A stretch of DNA of 64,000 nucleotides from Peribacillus glennii (GTDB lineage Bacteria > Bacillota > Bacilli > Bacillales > DSM-1321), in NCBI RefSeq assembly GCF_003429105.1, contig NZ_QVTD01000011.1:62001-126000 (forward strand), given 5' to 3'. The notes under the pieces were generated by a model. It saw only the letters and a list, made by a program, of their open reading frames with translations, was not told the origin of the DNA and ran no database searches. The number at the start of each line of letters is the position of its first letter. Position 1 is the first letter of the stretch. Of the stretch, positions 34,584 to 44,309 are shown in pieces. Both the position numbers and the translations under genes were made by a program.

Positions 34584-34778
34584 ATGCTTCATGCTGATGC
34601 AAAAGTACACCCCGCTATTGAGCGCTGCTTAAAACACTTGCATATTCTGGGCACGGATGATAAAATACGGCAAATCGTTTACATGTATATGGAAACGCTT
34701 GCCAGAGAAGTTTCGATGGAAAAACAGGCTGAAAACACGGAAACCAGGTCTGATTTTGAAAACAATGAAAAGCATTGA
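34584..34778 (+). CDS. Small hypothetical protein, 64 residues
   Basis: ATG 34584 is preceded by AAGAGGTGG; an earlier ATG (34566) would overlap that RBS. The product is helical and soluble: HPAIERCLKHLHILGTDDKI, YMYMETLAREVSMEK and a charged tail. No family recognised. Own terminator follows. Confidence 0.6.
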   Translation: MLHADAKVHPAIERCLKHLHILGTDDKIRQIVYMYMETLAREVSMEKQAENTETRSDFENNEKH

Positions 34779-34781
34779 TAC

Positions 34782-34814
34782 TAACAACCGCTCTATAAAG
34801 GGGGGTTGTTTTTT
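34782..34814 (+). terminator. Terminator of the 64-residue gene
   Basis: Stem AACAACCGCTC / GGGGGGTTGTT-type followed by seven T. Confidence 0.78.
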
Positions 34815-34817
34815 TGG

Positions 34818-34973
34818 TTGATAGAAAGTATAAAATTTCTTATCTATATCTGTATAAGCTAAAGCACACACTAAATTTGCAACGTCTGCGTGACCCAAGT
34901 CTGCAGGTCTTGCTACGCCTCAGTCTTCCCCTTAACAGGCTCGCGAATCGCCGGGTTTACTAAATTTTGGTGG
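34818..34973. repeat. Dispersed intergenic repeat, copy 2
   Basis: Begins AAAGTATAAAATTTCTTAT (34825 on) and ends GGCTCGCGAATCGCCGGG...TAAATTTTGG. Start and end blocks match the copy at 12458-12592 in the same orientation, with a diverged core and 20 extra bases. The remaining 200 bases up to the PBP gene (34974-35174) show no coding sequence. Confidence 0.55.
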
Positions 34974-35174
34974 CAGTTCCTCATTGAACAAATTCTTTTT
35001 CGATTAAGGCCCCTGGGCCAGGTGAGTTATAAATCCCCTCTTTTCGTTAAGGTTATAAGCAAATAATTATTTATTCAGGTGTTAGTTTCACTTCGGGTGG
35101 GTAAAGGGATGAAGGTAGAGTTATGCCATCATATTATTTTTGGGAATTGCCATTTTTCGAAATAGGGGGTTTAT

Positions 35175-37595
35175 ATGAAAGCGTTCATCGGGCTTTTTAG
35201 CGGAATAAAAAGCTTCACTCCTTCCTGGCTCATTCGGGGGAGCTTTATTGTATTCTCAGCTGCAACCGTACTTGCAGTTGGTTTTTTAGCGTTTTTTAAA
35301 CCTGAAACGAACATCAACAACTTGAAGGACCAGCTGGAACATTCGACTGAGATATATGATGAAAGGGGCATGCTGGCCAGTAAAATCACCGCCAATAAAA
35401 CAGAGGGCATTCCGATTGAGGAAATTCCTGGACATGTCACTGATGCGGTCATCGCCATAGAAGACCACAGGTTTTATGATCACCATGGAATTGATTATAA
35501 GGGAATCTCCCGGGCATTTTATACGAATCTGAAAGCCGGTGAGGTGAAAGAAGGCGGGAGCACGATCACGCAGCAACTCACAAAGATAGGCCTTTTGGAA
35601 TCCGAGAGGACTTACAAAAGAAAATTGGAGGAATTCTTTTTGGCCCGGGAGGTAGAAAAGGAATATTCCAAGGATGAGATTCTCGAAATGTATCTCAACC
35701 AAATTTACTTCGGGCGCGGTGCATGGGGAATTAAAGAGGCGGCGCAAATTTATTTTGGGAAAGAAGTGAAAGATCTGACTGTTGGCGAAGGTGCGATGCT
35801 GGCAGGGATCATCAATGTGCCGGCCGCTCTTGATCCTTATGACCATTTGGAGAAATCCACTAAAAGGCGCAATTTGGTGTTATCCCGAATGAAGGAGCAT
35901 AGGTTTATTTCGAGTGCCCAATATCAAAATGCTACCCATGAAAAGGTGGCACTGAACGGCAAACAGCAAGGTGACCCCTTAAAAGGGAGATATCCTTTTT
36001 ATGTCGACCAGGTTCTTTCTGAAGCATCCAAGAAATATCACATTGAAATGGACGAACTGTTGACCGGAGGATATAAAATTTATACAACGCTGGATCAGGA
36101 CATGCAAAAGGCAGCAGAAAAAGTATATAAGGACGATTCCATCTTTCCAAAGGGGACCAGCGGCAAAATGGTACAAAGCGGGGCAGTTTTATTGGATCCA
36201 AAGACAGGCGGGATCAAAGCGTTGATAGGGGGAAGGGGAAAGCATCAATTCCTGGCCTATAACCGGGGCACACAGCTGCAAAGAAGCCCGGGTTCAACCA
36301 TCAAGCCGCTAGCTGTTTATACACCGGCCCTTGAGGAAGGTTATACAATTTCGGACCAATTGAAAGATGAAAAAATGGCCTTTGGCATTTATAAACCATC
36401 GAATCTGGGCGGTACTTATAAAGGCGAGGTGCCAATGTATGAAGCGGTAATAAAATCCCTGAATGTACCGACTGTTTGGCTGTTAAATGAAATGGGTGTC
36501 GGCAAGGGGATTGCTTCACTTGAGAGATTCGGCATTCCAATGGATAAGGAAGACCGCAATCTTAGCATCGCCCTAGGCGGAATGAAATACGGTGTCTCTC
36601 CGCTTGACATGGCCGGTGCCTATTCAGCCTTTGCTAATGAAGGGGAGAGGGTGCAATCCCACTCAATCCTTAAAATTGAGGATGCAAAAGGTAACCAAGT
36701 AGCTAAATGGAAAGAAAAGAAAACCCGGGTCACGACAAAGGCTGTTGCTGATGATATAACTTCCATGCTTTTGGGGGTTGTTAAATACGGAACGGGAAAA
36801 AACGCTGCAGTGAATGAATGGGAAATTGCAGGAAAAACAGGCTCAACCCAGCTTCCCATAGAGGGACTGGAAAAAGGCGTGAAAGACCAGTGGTTTGTTG
36901 GATATACACCAACTCTGGTCGGGGCGGTATGGACCGGATATGACCATACAAACGCAAAAAATCATTTAACGACTCACAGCAGTGAAGGGGCAGCCATCGT
37001 CTTTCAGCAGTTGATGGCTGAAGCCTTAAAAAACCAGGAACCAAAAGGATTTGATGTGGAGGATATCGGTCCGCTGATTGAACAACAGGAGAAACAGGAA
37101 GACCGTGAAGAAATATGGCGTTACTGGAAAGATAAAAAAGAAGAAGTAGAAAAGGGGTATCAAAAATGGCGGGATCGAATCTTTAATGGAACTGGCCAGG
37201 ACGGAGAAACTGACAAACCTTCTGCAAATGACCCCGCTACCCATAATGAAGACAATGTTAGTCAGCCTGTACAGGTCAAAGCAAAGGAAAACACAGACCA
37301 GCAAATCCCAGTCGATGTACCACAAGATAACAAGGATACAAAGGAAACCGAAAAATCACCTCCTTCTACAGGCAATGAAAAAACGAAAACACCTAAGGAT
37401 AGGGAAGAACCACAACCCCCTGAGGAAAAAGAACTGCCGAAGCCTCCTAAGGATCAGGGCGAACCGAAACCTCCTAAGGATCAGGACGAACCACAACCTC
37501 CTAAGGAAAAGCCCGATGAGCCAAAAGAGCCGGCAAACCCTCCTAAATCAGGTGGCGGGCAAGAGAACCCCGGGGAGCCAGGTGGGGATGATTAA
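35175..37595 (+). CDS. Class A penicillin-binding protein with proline-rich tail
   Basis: 806 residues. A cytoplasmic leader and one membrane helix (about 20-42) are followed by a glycosyltransferase domain with EDHRFYDHHGIDYKG, GGSTITQQLTK and EMYLNQIYFGRGAWGI. The transpeptidase domain has SPGSTIKP (Ser nucleophile near 373), KSLN (SxN motif) and GKTGST near 552. All catalytic motifs are intact, so it can polymerise and cross-link peptidoglycan. It most resembles the PbpG/PBP2d branch. From about residue 660 the tail is Glu/Lys/Pro-rich with 9-residue repeats PKPPKDQxE. RBS AGGGGG. Monocistronic. Confidence 0.92.
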   Translation: MKAFIGLFSGIKSFTPSWLIRGSFIVFSAATVLAVGFLAFFKPETNINNLKDQLEHSTEIYDERGMLASKITANKTEGIPIEEIPGHVTDAVIAIEDHRFYDHHGIDYKGISRAFYTNLKAGEVKEGGSTITQQLTKIGLLESERTYKRKLEEFFLAREVEKEYSKDEILEMYLNQIYFGRGAWGIKEAAQIYFGKEVKDLTVGEGAMLAGIINVPAALDPYDHLEKSTKRRNLVLSRMKEHRFISSAQYQNATHEKVALNGKQQGDPLKGRYPFYVDQVLSEASKKYHIEMDELLTGGYKIYTTLDQDMQKAAEKVYKDDSIFPKGTSGKMVQSGAVLLDPKTGGIKALIGGRGKHQFLAYNRGTQLQRSPGSTIKPLAVYTPALEEGYTISDQLKDEKMAFGIYKPSNLGGTYKGEVPMYEAVIKSLNVPTVWLLNEMGVGKGIASLERFGIPMDKEDRNLSIALGGMKYGVSPLDMAGAYSAFANEGERVQSHSILKIEDAKGNQVAKWKEKKTRVTTKAVADDITSMLLGVVKYGTGKNAAVNEWEIAGKTGSTQLPIEGLEKGVKDQWFVGYTPTLVGAVWTGYDHTNAKNHLTTHSSEGAAIVFQQLMAEALKNQEPKGFDVEDIGPLIEQQEKQEDREEIWRYWKDKKEEVEKGYQKWRDRIFNGTGQDGETDKPSANDPATHNEDNVSQPVQVKAKENTDQQIPVDVPQDNKDTKETEKSPPSTGNEKTKTPKDREEPQPPEEKELPKPPKDQGEPKPPKDQDEPQPPKEKPDEPKEPANPPKSGGGQENPGEPGGDD
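37436..37512 (+). repeat. 27-base tandem repeat encoding the PBP tail
   Basis: Three near-identical 27-base units encode PKPPKDQGE, PKPPKDQDE and PQPPKEKPD. Copy number could vary by slippage between strains. Confidence 0.75.
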
Positions 37596-37602
37596 GGTGT
37601 AC

Positions 37603-37638
37603 CAAGAAAGGAAACGAGGAAATCCCGTTTCCTTTCTC
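37603..37638 (+). terminator. Terminator of the PBP gene
   Basis: Stem AGAAAGGAAACG / CGTTTCCTTTCT. Confidence 0.8.
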
Positions 37639-37774
37639 TGTAATTATCCAGTGGGGTGAAATGTATGAAAGAGAAGCGATTATGTTATTTTAATATAGAA
37701 ACTCATTGAAGTTAAACACATGCATAAATATGTATAAGGGAGAGGCCACGGAAGGAAAATAAAAAACTGCATAG

Positions 37775-37807
37775 AAAAAGACCGCCGTTAGTGAAGGCAG
37801 TCTTTTG
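37775..37807 (-). terminator. Terminator of the HPr-like gene
   Basis: Stem AAAAGACTGCC / GGCGGTCTTTTT with an ATT/TAAC loop, T run on the minus strand. It lies about 60 bases after the stop of the minus-strand gene. Confidence 0.7.
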
Positions 37808-37869
37808 CAAAGCAAACTGTTACATTTGGGCAAGGGATAATTATAACAATGGTTATGTTAAAGTATTTT

Positions 37870-38196
37870 TTATAAAATTTGAACCGTATCCGTTGGATTT
37901 ACGTAGAATTTATAGTTGTTTTGATTCTTTTCAGCCGCCGTTCCGCAGCAATTTGTTACCTTGTTAATCATATTTTGTACTTTTTGTCCCTCGATGACAA
38001 CCTTTATGGAAGACTTTTCATTCAAAGTAAGCATTAATGAAACTAACTTTGAAAGCTTGGCCGCATCAATGACCTTGTGGTTAGAAAGAAAATAGACATT
38101 TCCGTCGTAGTTTCTCACTGTTTGGTATAGGGCCATGATTTGTGTGATGGGCAATTTTTTGTTTATTTTTAAATCTGATGAGATGATTTCATACAT
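37870..38196 (-). CDS. HPr-like domain protein without the phosphorylation sites
   Basis: 108 residues. YQTVRNYDGNVYFLSNHKV and KLSKLVSLMLTLNEKSSIKV align with the HPr fold (helix A end, strand B and the helix B region). The position of the phosphorylated His15 appears to be Pro (KKLPITQ), and that of Ser46 appears to be Lys (AAKLSK). It therefore cannot be a normal sugar-PTS phosphocarrier. A C-terminal extension of about 30 residues has a CC pair (VTNCCGTAAEK). ATG 38196 has AAAGGAG ten bases upstream. The family call is tentative. Confidence 0.6.
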   Translation of the reverse strand: MYEIISSDLKINKKLPITQIMALYQTVRNYDGNVYFLSNHKVIDAAKLSKLVSLMLTLNEKSSIKVVIEGQKVQNMINKVTNCCGTAAEKNQNNYKFYVNPTDTVQIL

Positions 38197-38358
38197 AGTG
38201 TGCAAACTCCTTTAGTTGATTCATTTTATATACATTTTGCTAAATGGCTTGGTTATGTTTCTTATTTACCCGGAACACTGAAAATAAAACCTTTCGTTAT
38301 TCTAGAAAAGTTATTTGAATGCAGATCACTCACTGTTTGAAAGGGAGAGATTTATTGT

Positions 38359-39537
38359 ATGTTAACTATGATTAAAAATGGCGAAGTATACGCCCCTGAT
38401 TATCTTGGAAAGAAAGATATCTTGTTAACAGGGAGACAAATAGGCTTTATCGAGAATTATATTGAGGTTCCCGAACAGTTTGTGGAGATGAAAGTTATTG
38501 ATGCAACAGGGAAACTGGTGTTTCCAGGATTCATTGATTCCCATGTCCATATTATCGGCGGTGGAGGTGAAGGAGGCTACAAGACAAGGACACCAGAGCT
38601 TCAACTTACCGATGCGACATTGGCGGGGATTACCACGCTTGTAGGGGTGATTGGAACGGACGGCACCACAAGGACGATGCCAAGCCTTATTGCGAAGGCA
38701 AGAGCGCTGGAGGAGGAAGGAATTACTTGCTTTGTCCAGACAGGATCCTATCAAGTGCCGGTTAAAACGCTGACGGGAAAAATTGAAGATGATCTTATCT
38801 TGATTGACCGTATTATTGGGGCGGGTGAGATTGCGATTTCTGACCATCGTTCGTCCCAGCCGACAGTGGAAGAAATTGCGAAAGTGGCTTCAGCCGCCCG
38901 CATCGGGGGGCTGTTATCCGGAAAAGCGGGCATCGTCAATATCCATGTAGGGGACAGCCTTGACCATTTGAATGTAATTGAAGAAGTAATCGATAAAACG
39001 GAAATTCCGATACATCAATTTTATCCGACCCATATCAACCGGAACCACCATCTATTTGAGGCAGGCATCAGGTATGCAAAAAAGGGCGGGTTCATTGATT
39101 TCACGACAAGCTCCATAAAGAAATTCCTTGAAGAAGGCGAGGTGAAATCCAGCACAGCGCTTAAAAAGGCACTTGATGCCGGTGTGGATATCAGCAGGAT
39201 TACCTTTACCTCGGATGGCCAGGCTAGTTTACCTGACTTTGATTCAAGCGGACATTTAAAAGGCCTGAATATCGGAAAATGCTCTTCCCTGTATAAAGAA
39301 GTCCGTGCAGCGATAGTTGAAGAGGGCGTTCCTATTGAAAATGCAATCCGGGTGATTACGGAAAACCCGGCTCGGATTCTTAAGCTTTCACAAAAGGGTC
39401 TTATTCAAAAAGGAATGGATGCTGATCTTGTGTTGATAAATAAAGAAACATTTGACGTGGATAGCGTGTTTGCGATGGGGCAGCTAATGGTGGAAAAAGG
39501 CAAAGCAGTTGTTAAGGGGACTTTCGAAGATAAATAA
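38359..39537 (+). CDS. iadA: Isoaspartyl (beta-aspartyl) dipeptidase IadA
   Basis: 392 residues, amidohydrolase fold. Metal ligands: HVH in GFIDSHVHIIGGG, His in GIVNIHVGDS and PTHINRN, Asp in TFTSDGQASLPDF. It hydrolyses beta-aspartyl dipeptides formed from damaged protein. The segment equal to the carboxylated Lys162 of the E. coli enzyme (VKCAISDHRS) reads GEIAISDHRS, so a Glu probably bridges the two metals. The end KAVVKGTFE matches the family. RBS GGGAGAG. Monocistronic. Confidence 0.9.
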   Translation: MLTMIKNGEVYAPDYLGKKDILLTGRQIGFIENYIEVPEQFVEMKVIDATGKLVFPGFIDSHVHIIGGGGEGGYKTRTPELQLTDATLAGITTLVGVIGTDGTTRTMPSLIAKARALEEEGITCFVQTGSYQVPVKTLTGKIEDDLILIDRIIGAGEIAISDHRSSQPTVEEIAKVASAARIGGLLSGKAGIVNIHVGDSLDHLNVIEEVIDKTEIPIHQFYPTHINRNHHLFEAGIRYAKKGGFIDFTTSSIKKFLEEGEVKSSTALKKALDAGVDISRITFTSDGQASLPDFDSSGHLKGLNIGKCSSLYKEVRAAIVEEGVPIENAIRVITENPARILKLSQKGLIQKGMDADLVLINKETFDVDSVFAMGQLMVEKGKAVVKGTFEDK

Positions 39538-39544
39538 TATCATC

Positions 39545-39832
39545 CTAGCTGTCTTGGTTCCCGGAGTGATTATCTCCATTTTCATTCTGGCCACGATATT
39601 TGGTTTGTCGTTTATTCAGATATCCTGGTTCAAATCCCATTGACCTATTTAAAAGCAGCTCCATTTGCTCCATATGTGCCTTTGTAATGACTGGATCATC
39701 CAAAGACCAGTCTGCAGAATGAGTAAAATAATAAGTCTTTACTCTCCTGAATCTTACCGGGGAATTAGGATGGCTATCAAATAAAGCTTTCACTTCATTG
39801 CGCCTGAAATACGACCATTTGATCAGTTCCAT
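39545..39832 (-). CDS. Hypothetical protein, 95 residues
   Basis: ATG 39832 has RBS GGAGG eight bases upstream. The product begins MELIKWSYFRRNEVKALFDS and contains RRVKTYYFTHSADWSLDDPV; its C-terminal 30 residues are polar and Asn/Gln-rich. No signal peptide or membrane helix. Family not recognised. It is convergent with iadA, 7 bases from its stop. Confidence 0.6.
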   Translation of the reverse strand: MELIKWSYFRRNEVKALFDSHPNSPVRFRRVKTYYFTHSADWSLDDPVITKAHMEQMELLLNRSMGFEPGYLNKRQTKYRGQNENGDNHSGNQDS

Positions 39833-39875
39833 GGGTGAAGCCTCCGATGAATGTGCAGATTTAGGTATCAGATTC

Positions 39876-40000
39876 CAGTTTTGTTGCGATGTTTCAGAAT
39901 GCGTGTTTCTTTTCCAAATTTCAACCTTATTTTTGATATTCCGGTTTTTTGTTGCGAATTACAGAAGGTAGTTGCGATATTCGGATTTTAACTCGTAACG
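39876..40000. repeat. Degenerate TTGTTGCGA repeats
   Basis: TTGTTGCGAT at 39881, TTGATATTCCGG near 39933, TTGTTGCGAA near 39949 and AGTTGCGATATTCGG at 39970. Spacings near 20 bases between the last units and about 68 overall. Function unknown. Confidence 0.45.
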
Positions 40001-40039
40001 TAAGTACCTCTTGTTTACCCCGATTGATTTTGCCTAAAC

Positions 40040-40078
40040 AAAAAAAGCCTGTCAATTGTAATAATTGACCAGGCTTGC
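40040..40078 (-). terminator. Terminator of the AIM24-family gene
   Basis: Stem AAGCCTG.TCAATT / AATTGA.CAGGCTT with a T run on the minus strand. Confidence 0.82.
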
Positions 40079-40112
40079 ATTATCAGGGTTGAACAATTCA
40101 TTTGTAACTAAA

Positions 40113-40901
40113 TCAATCTCCATCCAGCATTCTGAATATGCCGCCCAGCATGCTGCCTTCGTCTTTGGAGCCGCCTCCCCCAGGCGCTGCGGCAAATACA
40201 CGGCTTGCCAGGCGGCTGAATGGAAGGGATTGGACCCAAACGGTTCCAGGTCCGCGCAATGTCGCGAAGAAAAGACCTTCCCCGCCGAATAAAGCGGTTT
40301 TAACGCCTTTAACCATTTCGATGTTATAATCAACGCTGCTCGTCATCGCAACTAAGCAGCCTGTATCAACACGGAGCAGTTCGCCAGGAGTCAATTCTTT
40401 TTTGTAAATCGTTCCTCCGGCATGGACAAATGCCATTCCATCGCCTTCAAGCTTTTGCATGATAAATCCTTCCCCGCCGAAGAAACCCGCACCAATTTTC
40501 CGCTGGAACTCAACTCCGACAGTAACACCTTTTGCGGCTGCAAGAAACGCGTCTTTTTGGCAAATGATTTTACCGCCTAATTCGCTTAAGTCCATGGGAA
40601 CAATTTTTCCCGGATACGGAGAGGCGAAAGAAACATGTTTTTTTCCGTGGTCCTGGTTGGTGAATGTGGTCATGAACAAACTTTCACCAGTTATTAACCG
40701 TTTTCCGGCACCAAACAATTTCCCCATGATCCCGCTGCTACCGCCGGAACCATCTCCGAATATCGTTTCCATATGGATGCCGTCTTCCATCATCATCAAG
40801 CTTCCGGCTTCAGCGATCACCGTTTCATTCGGATCAAGCTCCACTTCCACAAACTGCATGTCATCCCCATAAATTTTGTAATCAATTTCATGGTTATTCA
40901 T
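40113..40901 (-). CDS. AIM24/TIGR00266-family protein
   Basis: 262 residues with the AIM24 beta-fold: [51 protein letters not shown] and [14 protein letters not shown]. The C-terminus is Gly-rich ([13 protein letters not shown]). It is a cytoplasmic protein of unknown role, sometimes linked to membrane or stress functions. RBS is GGGGG with a seven-base gap. Monocistronic. Confidence 0.88.
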   Translation of the reverse strand: MNNHEIDYKIYGDDMQFVEVELDPNETVIAEAGSLMMMEDGIHMETIFGDGSGGSSGIMGKLFGAGKRLITGESLFMTTFTNQDHGKKHVSFASPYPGKIVPMDLSELGGKIICQKDAFLAAAKGVTVGVEFQRKIGAGFFGGEGFIMQKLEGDGMAFVHAGGTIYKKELTPGELLRVDTGCLVAMTSSVDYNIEMVKGVKTALFGGEGLFFATLRGPGTVWVQSLPFSRLASRVFAAAPGGGGSKDEGSMLGGIFRMLDGD

Positions 40902-41016
40902 ATGTATACCCCCAATTGAAATTTTTTCCTTGATATGATTGTAAAAGATTAATGGGAGTTCCGCAATGAGGGGTCATATTTTTATATCGTATTAGCGGCT
41001 GTTATTATAGTATTAA

Positions 41017-42546
<1,530 letters not shown>

Positions 42547-42654
42547 TTGATATAATGTTTAATCCTAACATCCTTTTAGTGATGAAGTCGGGGCTTTTTA
42601 ATTCCCTTTTTGTCAAACAAAATAGAAACAAAGAGTTTCGCACCGGGGTCATGA

Positions 42655-42740
42655 AGGATAAAATCCAGGCATCAAGTGAGTGAAATGTCTTTCATCGGGA
42701 ATATAAAGTACAAAATCCAGGAACCAGGTGAGCATAATTT
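42655..42740 (+). repeat. Pair of short direct repeats behind glpK
   Basis: AAAATCCAGGCATCAAGTGAG (about 42660) and AAAATCCAGGAACCAGGTGAG (about 42714) are 54 bases apart. Nothing else is recognised between glpK and the DoxX remnant. Confidence 0.45.
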
Positions 42741-42786
42741 CTTTTATCTCCGGATTAACTCAGTTCGGTTTGTCCACTCTGTTCCT

Positions 42787-43052
42787 CGTACAATTCATAG
42801 GCAAGCATGCCATGGGTTCAAGACTCTTCAAAAGGACTTATCACTTTCATTGGGGTTCCTGAGTTTCTCCGAGCAATAGGTTTGATTCTGCCTTCTCTTA
42901 CGGGAGGCCTTCCTTGGCTGACACCGCTTTCGGGAGCCGGGATTTCCCTCATTATGATTCTTGCGGTTATCTTCCATGCCCGGAGAAAGGAAAACCTGGC
43001 CATTATTTTTAATCTCATTTTGCTGGCGTTGTCCCTGTTTTGTGGCATATAG
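42787..43052 (+). pseudogene. 5'-truncated DoxX-like membrane protein gene
   Basis: The frame from 42807 gives PWVQDSSKGLITFIGVPEFL, RAIGLILPSLTGGLPWLTPL and LIMILAVIFHARRKENLAI, which is the last two thirds of a DoxX-like protein. Upstream, a GGCAAGC segment resembles the codons for the expected LGKQ but is followed by a disturbed frame, and TAG precedes it. The first helix and start codon are missing. No RBS. It is a decayed gene. Confidence 0.65.
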
Positions 43053-43093
43053 CCGTTGGTTTTTAGAGATACAGTAATTCTCGTGCCTCTTCC

Positions 43094-43447
43094 TTACAAG
43101 ATCATAGCTGAGCTGCCGGTTTCCATTTGCTCTACTGTTACAACCTTTGAAAAATGCCCCTCTAACTCTTCCCACTTTTCCGGATAAATATATTGAAATC
43201 TTTCCACCGTATGCAAGGAGTATAGGAACAGGCAATCCAGTATTCCGGGTTTTTGGGTTTGTATATCAAGAAGGAGTGCGTGCGGGATTGTATAGTAGTC
43301 ATGTATTTGATATGGATTCAGCTGAAGGATGGTTACTTTCCATTCATCTGTCAGTTTATCCACCATCATTTTTTGGAACAGCAAGCTTTCTGTTCGGGGC
43401 AGCTGTCCGATTGAAAAGTGAGGATTTAATAGTACAATTCCCTTCAT
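43094..43447 (-). CDS. Hypothetical protein, 117 residues
   Basis: ATG 43447 with RBS AAGGGAG ten bases upstream. The product begins MKGIVLLNPHFSIGQLPRTE and includes YTIPHALLLDIQTQKPGILD and FQYIYPEKWEELEGHF. It is soluble, with no signal peptide. I do not recognise a family. It lies in a stretch with two pseudogene remnants, but its own frame is intact. Confidence 0.6.
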   Translation of the reverse strand: MKGIVLLNPHFSIGQLPRTESLLFQKMMVDKLTDEWKVTILQLNPYQIHDYYTIPHALLLDIQTQKPGILDCLFLYSLHTVERFQYIYPEKWEELEGHFSKVVTVEQMETGSSAMIL

Positions 43448-43835
43448 TATGTACCATCTCCCTTGTTTTTCTCAAGTTTTTCCAGAGAGAATGGATTTTA
43501 TTCAGGTGAACTAGGATTGTCGAGGTATGACGAAATTGCATGGTAAGTTAAAATTGACCAAAAATAGAAGCTATAGTAACCTAACAAGGTATTAATGCAA
43601 AGACTTGTAAGACAGGTAGGCCGTTATGATTTTGATTAGGTTAAGTGATAAGCATTCTAACAAAATCAAAAAACGCAGTCTGCCCTTTATTTTTATCCAT
43701 CATGAACTAACATTTTCTGAAACTGCATTTTTAGCGCCGGCTGCGATTTAGATCGTGGCATGCGACTTTTTCATTTTTTTGCGTAATTTTTACGCGTATT
43801 TAAAGAGCTTTCGCATGGGTGCGGAGGCTTATTAA
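43448..43835. other. Non-coding stretch before the ABC remnant
   Basis: About 390 bases with no supported gene. Close to 43808-43835 the bases still resemble a shifted version of the ABC motif AHRLxTI, which suggests the remnant once extended upstream. The rest is featureless to me. Confidence 0.4.
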
Positions 43836-43967
43836 AATGCCGACCAGATTCTTGTTCTCGATAGAGGGACAATTGTTGAGTGCGGCAATCATAAACAGCT
43901 GATGTCTTTAAAAGGCAAGTATTATCAAATGTATGAATTACAGCAACGGGCAATACTTTCTTGTTAA
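43836..43967 (+). pseudogene. C-terminal fragment of an ABC transporter ATPase
   Basis: The frame reads NADQILVLDRGTIVECGNHK, then QLMSLKGKYYQMYELQ and TAA at 43965. This is the D-loop/H-loop end of an MsbA-like ABC exporter half. The preceding bases can be read as a shifted AHRLRTIK. Walker A, Walker B and the membrane domain are absent, and there is no start. A gene relic. Confidence 0.8.
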
Positions 43968-44047
43968 ACTGCGAGAACAGATTAGGCCGACTTGAATTGA
44001 ACCGGGCTACATGTCGATACCTAAAGGCAGATTTTTGGAAAATTCAG

Positions 44048-44076
44048 TTGTTGGCCCCCTTTTAGTCTGATACAAT
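44048..44076 (+). promoter_or_regulatory. Sigma-A-type promoter of the hom leader
   Basis: TTGTTG (44048-44053), 17-base spacer, TACAAT (44071-44076), about 15 bases before the S-box. Confidence 0.65.
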
Positions 44077-44090
44077 GGAATAAATAACAT

Positions 44091-44200
44091 AGTTCTTATC
44101 AAGAGAGGCGGAGGGAATGGCCCTGTGAAGCCCGGCAACCTTCAAACAATCGTTTGAAAAGGTGCCAAGTCCTGCAAAGATTACTTTGCGAGATAAGAGA
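44091..44200 (+). ncRNA. SAM-I riboswitch (S-box) of hom
   Basis: Blocks: TTCTTATCAAGAGAGGCGGA, GGCCCTGTGAAGCCCGGCAACC, AAAGGTGCCAAGTCCTGC and the closing GAGATAAGAG, as in standard S-boxes. SAM binding should favour the terminator that follows. Confidence 0.96.
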
Positions 44201-44210
44201 CGGATACCGG

Positions 44211-44249
44211 AAAACGCCTCTCTATCTCTTGGTAGAGAGGCGTTTTCGT
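44211..44249 (+). terminator. S-box-controlled terminator before hom
   Basis: Stem AAAACGCCTCTC / GAGAGGCGTTTT, ending in a T-rich run, between the aptamer and the gene. Confidence 0.88.
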
Positions 44250-44309
44250 CTCGAGGGGATTTCCCACAACTTAGCGAAAGAACTGCTGAACATGAGAGGA
44301 GAAATGGAA

